DNA of 35,006 bases. It comes from Clostridiaceae bacterium (GTDB taxonomy: Bacteria; Bacillota; Clostridia; Oscillospirales; Acutalibacteraceae). Where the stretch lies: assembly GCA_016297645.1 (NCBI GenBank), contig JAEDGF010000015.1:1-35006 (forward strand). The letters run 5' to 3'. Below the pieces are notes generated by a model that had not been told where the DNA came from, made no database searches, and saw only the letters and a program-made list of their open reading frames with translations. The translations under genes were made by a program, and so were the position numbers. Of this stretch, positions 31,845-35,006 are shown in pieces. The first letter of the stretch is position 1. Each line of letters opens with the position of its first letter.

Positions 31845-31868
31845 GGCGCGGCTTAGTGCCGCCTTTTG
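31845..31868 (+). terminator. Weak intrinsic terminator or attenuator between iolE and iolA
   Basis: GCGGC (31848-31852) pairs with GCCGC (31858-31862), loop TTAGT, followed by CTTTTG. The stem is short and the T-run weak, so partial read-through is likely. The gap to 31999 shows no promoter that I trust. Confidence 0.4.
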
Positions 31869-31999
31869 CCAAAGCGCAAAAGAACCGAAACAAACAATGT
31901 CCTCTGCCCTGCGGATTTTGCCGCAAACCGTATCGGGCGCGTGAACGCTGCAAAAAAGCGGATTACGCGGCAGAGGTTACCTAAAAGGAGAAAAGCAAA

Positions 32000-33505
32000 A
32001 TGGCAGAAAAACTCAAATATTTTGTGAACGGTCAGTACAAGGAGTCGAAAACCGATAAGTATTACGACCTTCACAACCCCTCCACCGGCGAAGTGACGGG
32101 CTACGCCCCCAACTGCACCGCGGACGAAGTGAACGAAGCTATTGCCGCCGCAAAGGCAGCGTACCCGGCGTGGAGCGCAACTCCGGCGATAAAGCGTGCG
32201 CAGATACTCTATAAGGTAAGAGATCTTCTTATCGAACACATGGAGGAGCTTACCATGCTCGTTGCCGAGGAAAACGGCAAGGTATGGGCGGAAGCCGAGG
32301 GCGATGTCCTCAAAGCAAAAGAGGGAACCGAGCTTGCAACTCAGGTGCCGTCGCTTATGATGGGCGAGAGCATAATGGACGCTTCAAAGGGCTTCGATAC
32401 CGTCAAATACCGCGAATCTATGGGCGTTTTCGCAGGCATTGTCCCCGTTAACTTCCCGGCTATGATTCCCTTCGGCTGGATGGTTCCCGTATGCGTTGCC
32501 ACCGGTAACACCATCGTTCTTAAAGCCGCGTCCCTCACTCCGAGAACGGCGCTGAGAATTGCCGAGCTTTACAAGGAAGCCGGTATCCCGGACGGCGTTG
32601 TCAATATCGTCACCTGCTCCCGTCACGAGATAGATCTTATTCTCGCTCACCCCGATATAAAGGGTATTACCTTCGTCGGTTCAACACCCGTCGGCAAGCT
32701 CATATACGAAAAGGCTGCTAAGGCAGGAAAGCGCGTTCAGTGCCTTTGCCAGGCGAAAAACCACGCACTCGTCATGTCTGACACCCCCATTGAAAGAACC
32801 GTCGCAGGCGTTATCAACTCCGCCTTCGGCTGTGCCGGTCAGCGCTGCATGGCTCTTTCGTGCTGCGTAGTAGAGGATGCGATTGCCGACAAATTCGTTG
32901 CAGAGCTTAAAAAGCAGGCGTCCGCCATCAAGGTCGGACCCGCTTACGACAAGACCTCCAAGCTCGGACCCATCACATATGAAAAGCACTACAAGGAGGT
33001 CCTTGCCGATATCGACAAGGGCGTAGCCGAGGGCGCAGCTCTCGTTCTCGACGGCAGAAACTGCAAGGTCGAGGGCTTCGAAAACGGCTACTATGTCGGA
33101 CCTACGATTTTCGACAATGTTGCCGAGGATATGACGATAGGCAGAGATGAGGTTTTCGGACCGGTGCTCTGCATCAAGCGCTGCAAGGACTTTAAAGAGG
33201 GACTTGCAAAGATGAACGCCAACCCCTACGCCAACGGTTCCGTTATCTTTACCCAGAACGGCTACTTCGCCCGTGAATTCGTCCGTCATACCGACGGCGG
33301 CATGGTCGGCGTAAATGTCGGAATTCCCGTTCCGATAGGCTTCTTCCCGTTCGCCGGACATAAGAATTCCTTCTTCGGCGATCTCCACTGTCTCGGCAAA
33401 GACGCTTACCGCTTCTTCACCGAGTCCAAGTGCGTCACCACCCGCTGGTTCGACGAGGAGGAAAAGACAAACACCGAAGTTTCCACATGGGACGGCACCA
33501 TATAA
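32000..33505 (+). CDS. iolA: Methylmalonate/malonate-semialdehyde dehydrogenase (CoA-acylating)
   Basis: 501 residues of the aldehyde dehydrogenase superfamily. It converts malonic semialdehyde (from inositol) to acetyl-CoA, CO2 and NADH. The start LKYFVNGQYKESKTDKYYDL and the cofactor region SMGVFAGIVPVNFPAMIPFG are typical of MmsA/IolA. The catalytic Cys283 lies in NSAFGCAGQRCMALS, which, as in this subfamily, lacks the usual general-base Glu arrangement of hydrolytic enzymes. The end FPFAGHKNSFFGDLHCLGKD is also characteristic. AAGGAG precedes the ATG. It is the fifth gene of the operon. Confidence 0.96.
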   Translation: MAEKLKYFVNGQYKESKTDKYYDLHNPSTGEVTGYAPNCTADEVNEAIAAAKAAYPAWSATPAIKRAQILYKVRDLLIEHMEELTMLVAEENGKVWAEAEGDVLKAKEGTELATQVPSLMMGESIMDASKGFDTVKYRESMGVFAGIVPVNFPAMIPFGWMVPVCVATGNTIVLKAASLTPRTALRIAELYKEAGIPDGVVNIVTCSRHEIDLILAHPDIKGITFVGSTPVGKLIYEKAAKAGKRVQCLCQAKNHALVMSDTPIERTVAGVINSAFGCAGQRCMALSCCVVEDAIADKFVAELKKQASAIKVGPAYDKTSKLGPITYEKHYKEVLADIDKGVAEGAALVLDGRNCKVEGFENGYYVGPTIFDNVAEDMTIGRDEVFGPVLCIKRCKDFKEGLAKMNANPYANGSVIFTQNGYFAREFVRHTDGGMVGVNVGIPVPIGFFPFAGHKNSFFGDLHCLGKDAYRFFTESKCVTTRWFDEEEKTNTEVSTWDGTI

Positions 33506-33515
33506 GCGTTTACTG

Positions 33516-33546
33516 ACCCGTAAAAACAAACCCGTAAAAACACGGG
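33516..33546 (+). repeat. Tandem repeat and small hairpin between iolA and iolG
   Basis: ACCCGTAAAAACA occurs twice (33516-33528 and 33530-33542, 14-bp period). The second copy forms a hairpin CCCGT/ACGGG (33531-33535, 33542-33546). It has no T-tail, so it may be an RNA-processing or spacing element. Confidence 0.5.
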
Positions 33547-33583
33547 CTGAACAAAATATAAGTTAAACAAGGAGAAAATGCAA

Positions 33584-34597
33584 ATGCTCACAATAGGTAT
33601 TATCGGCGCAGGCAGAATAGGAAAGGTTCACCTCGAATCCATTTCCTATCATGTCAAGAACGCAGTCGTCAAGGCGGTAGCGGACCCCTTTATGAACGAC
33701 GAAACAAAGGCTTTCATCGAGAGCTTCGGCGTTAAGGATATCTACACGGACTACAAAAAGATTCTCGAAGATGACGAGATCGACGCGGTTCTCGTTTGCT
33801 CGTCGACAGACACCCACGCCGCTATCTCGATAGAGGCTATAAACGCAGGCAAGCATGTGTTCTGCGAAAAGCCCGTTGATCATTCGATCGAGAAGATTCA
33901 GGCTGTTGCCGACGCACTCGCCGCTCATCCCGGCACAAAATTCCAGGTAGGCTTCAACCGCCGTTTCGACCACAACTTTGCCGCAATTCGCAAGGCTTAT
34001 GACGCAGGCAAGATAGGCGAAGCACACATTCTTAAAATAACCTCGCGCGACCCCGAGCCGCCGAACCCCAAATACATTGCCGTTTCGGGTGGAATATTCC
34101 TCGATATGACAATTCATGATTTCGATATGGCGTGCTTCCTTACCAACAGCGATGTTGAGGAGCTTTATGTAAACTCCGCCGTCCTCGTTGATCCGGCTAT
34201 CGGCGAGCAGGGCGATGTCGATACCGCTATAATCACAATGAAAATGGCAAACGGCGCACTTGCCGTTATCGATAACTCGCGCAGAGCTGCCTACGGCTAC
34301 GACCAGCGCGCAGAGCTTTTCGGTTCCAAGGGAATGGTTGCCACCTCGAACGACACTCTCTCGACCGCAGTTATTGCCGATGAAAACGGCGTTACCGGTG
34401 AAAAGCCCCTGTTCTTCTTCCTTGAAAGGTACATGGAGTCCTTCTCCGAGGAAATGCGCCAGTTCGTAAACGCCTGCGAAAACGACACACCCGTTCCCGT
34501 AGGTATCCACGCCGGTATGCAGAGCGTCAAGATCGGTCTTGCCGCCAAGAAGTCGGTCGCGGAGCATCGCCCGGTTGCACTGTCCGAGATAAAATAA
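33584..34597 (+). CDS. iolG: Inositol 2-dehydrogenase (GFO/IDH/MocA family)
   Basis: 337 residues from ATG 33584. AAGGAG at 33569-33574 is 9 nt from this ATG but only 3 nt from the upstream in-frame ATG at 33578. It oxidises myo-inositol to 2-keto-myo-inositol with NAD+, the first pathway step. The N-terminal Rossmann motif is TIGIIGAGRIGKVH. Catalytic residues fit the family: Lys96 in CEKPVDHS, Asp174 and His178 in LDMTIHDFDM. The IPVGIHAGMQ-like C-terminal region (VPVGIHAGMQSVKIGLAAKK) is the usual IolG ending. It is last in the operon. Some relatives act on scyllo-inositol or other sugars, so specificity rests on operon context. Confidence 0.94.
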   Translation: MLTIGIIGAGRIGKVHLESISYHVKNAVVKAVADPFMNDETKAFIESFGVKDIYTDYKKILEDDEIDAVLVCSSTDTHAAISIEAINAGKHVFCEKPVDHSIEKIQAVADALAAHPGTKFQVGFNRRFDHNFAAIRKAYDAGKIGEAHILKITSRDPEPPNPKYIAVSGGIFLDMTIHDFDMACFLTNSDVEELYVNSAVLVDPAIGEQGDVDTAIITMKMANGALAVIDNSRRAAYGYDQRAELFGSKGMVATSNDTLSTAVIADENGVTGEKPLFFFLERYMESFSEEMRQFVNACENDTPVPVGIHAGMQSVKIGLAAKKSVAEHRPVALSEIK

Positions 34598-34616
34598 CGA
34601 ACAGAGAATACAGATT

Positions 34617-34663
34617 TTTGTCCCGATGAAAACAAACGGGATGAACCGAAGTAACGGGACAAA
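34617..34663 (+). repeat. Inverted repeat after iolG
   Basis: TTTGTCCCG (34617-34625) pairs with CGGGACAAA (34655-34663) across a 29-nt loop. It has no T-tail, and precedes the true terminator; it could protect the 3' end. Confidence 0.5.
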
Positions 34664-34680
34664 TTGAATATTTTCGGAAA

Positions 34681-34713
34681 AAGCCGCTGCGTAAAAACAG
34701 CGGCTTCTTTGTA
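34681..34713 (+). terminator. Terminator of the iol operon
   Basis: AAGCCGCTG (34681-34689) pairs perfectly with CAGCGGCTT (34698-34706), 8-nt loop, followed by CTTTGT. It is about 84 nt after the iolG stop. Confidence 0.75.
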
Positions 34714-34749
34714 TTCCATGCAAAACAGACTTTTTGCGACTCGGTGCTT

Positions 34750-34786
34750 CTTGCATCCGGTATCCTCTGTATTTCACCGGGGCAAG
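34750..34786. repeat. Imperfect hairpin upstream of the right-end promoter
   Basis: CTTGC-at-CCGGT (34750-34761) pairs with ACCGG-g-GCAAG (34776-34786). No T-run follows on either strand. Confidence 0.45.
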
Positions 34787-34822
34787 AGGGGCGAAAGAAT
34801 GAGCGTTTATTGTTCTTTGGCG

Positions 34823-34851
34823 TTGACCTGCACTTAAACAGGTGGTATAAT
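34823..34851 (+). promoter_or_regulatory. Near-consensus sigma-A promoter reading out of the window
   Basis: -35 TTGACC (34823-34828), exact 17-bp spacer, perfect -10 TATAAT (34846-34851). The spacer contains ACCTG...CAGGT (34826-34830, 34839-34843), a 5-bp inverted repeat that could be an operator. Transcription should start near 34858. Confidence 0.8.
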
Positions 34852-34857
34852 AACCCC

Positions 34858-35006
34858 AACCATGAAATTTGCCCGAGAGGTCAAATTTCCCGTGCTTGCG
34901 CACGGCTTGCGGCAGAACCGCAAGGTTGAGAACATTGTATCATAAATCCTTTTGCCTTCCGGCAAAAGACGGCGTACCGCCTTGCCGGTTAACACCGGCG
35001 GATTTA
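34858..35006 (+). ncRNA. Highly structured transcript of unknown type (continues past window)
   Basis: The predicted RNA is almost all stems: H1 GAAATTTG/CAAATTTC (34864-34871, 34882-34889) with an inner CC-GAGA-GG cap; H2 CCGTGC-ttgc-GCACGG (34890-34905); H3 CTTGCGG-cagaa-CCGCAAG (34906-34924); an 18-nt linker; then a junction closed by TAAATCC/GGATTTA (34943-34949, 35000-35006) that encloses TTTTGCC-ttcc-GGCAAAA, GGCG-tac-CGCC and GCCGG-ttaaca-CCGGC. A 27-codon frame from ATG 34862 has no ribosome site. This fits a noncoding RNA, riboswitch-like leader or the edge of a mobile element. I cannot match it to a known class. Confidence 0.55.

Noticed and set aside
34750..34786. Terminator for the iol operon
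   Set aside because: The stem is imperfect and no T-run follows; the hairpin at 34681-34713 is the better terminator.
33563..34903. 446-codon open frame on the minus strand
   Set aside because: It is antisense to iolG and runs through its terminator. The composition is not protein-like and iolG is well supported.
34858..35006. Assignment to a named RNA class (for example an IscB-associated RNA or a known riboswitch)
   Set aside because: I do not see a defining conserved core for any class, and the following gene is outside the window. It is kept as an unassigned structured RNA.

Overview
The window looks like a chromosomal segment of a Gram-positive, low-to-mid GC Clostridia-type bacterium, probably a gut Oscillospirales or related lineage (inference). 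The support is two T-box leaders, many TTGACA/TATAAT-type promoters with 16-18 bp spacers, strong AGGAGG-type ribosome sites, an IreB homologue, a SigH-like sigma factor, an ANTAR regulator and a lipoprotein-anchored ABC binding protein. I see no tRNA, rRNA, CRISPR array, transposase or phage gene.

Layout. 1-3.5 kb: the 3' end of an unknown gene, a secreted chagasin-type (I42) protease inhibitor, an AraC regulator and a membrane-embedded M28 metallopeptidase. 3.6-5.9 kb: an ANTAR RNA-binding antiterminator co-transcribed with CTP synthase on the minus strand. 6.2-8.3 kb: a metallophosphoesterase followed by a T-free purine repeat tract, then a small zinc-ribbon protein. 8.4-11 kb: a SigH-like sigma factor and an acyl-CoA synthetase-like ligase. 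11.1-14.5 kb: a three-gene ABC importer under a T-box whose specifier reads UGG (Trp), which matches the trpXYZ-type tryptophan transporters. 14.7-18.6 kb: a YdcF-like membrane protein, pyridoxamine kinase with an esterase, and a two-gene unit of IreB and a small unknown protein. 18.6-22.6 kb: pheST under a second T-box with a UUC (Phe) specifier. 22.6-27.1 kb, plus strand: HAD phosphatase, GH13 alpha-glucosidase, lysophospholipase-like hydrolase and a multi-spanning DUF1624-type acyltransferase-like protein. 27.1-34.6 kb: a myo-inositol catabolic operon iolC-B-D-E-A-G with its own promoter and a palindrome just upstream.

How genes work together. IolG oxidises inositol to inosose, IolE dehydrates it, IolD hydrolyses the dione, IolB isomerises 5-deoxyglucuronate, IolC phosphorylates the product and IolA turns malonate semialdehyde into acetyl-CoA. 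The aldolase (IolJ), transporter and repressor are not in the window.

The right-hand end (34.7-35.0 kb) is the least explained part. A near-consensus promoter drives about 150 nt made almost entirely of back-to-back hairpins, including a GAGA-capped stem and a multibranched junction. It has no convincing protein gene and looks like a structured noncoding RNA or the leader or edge of an element continuing past the window.
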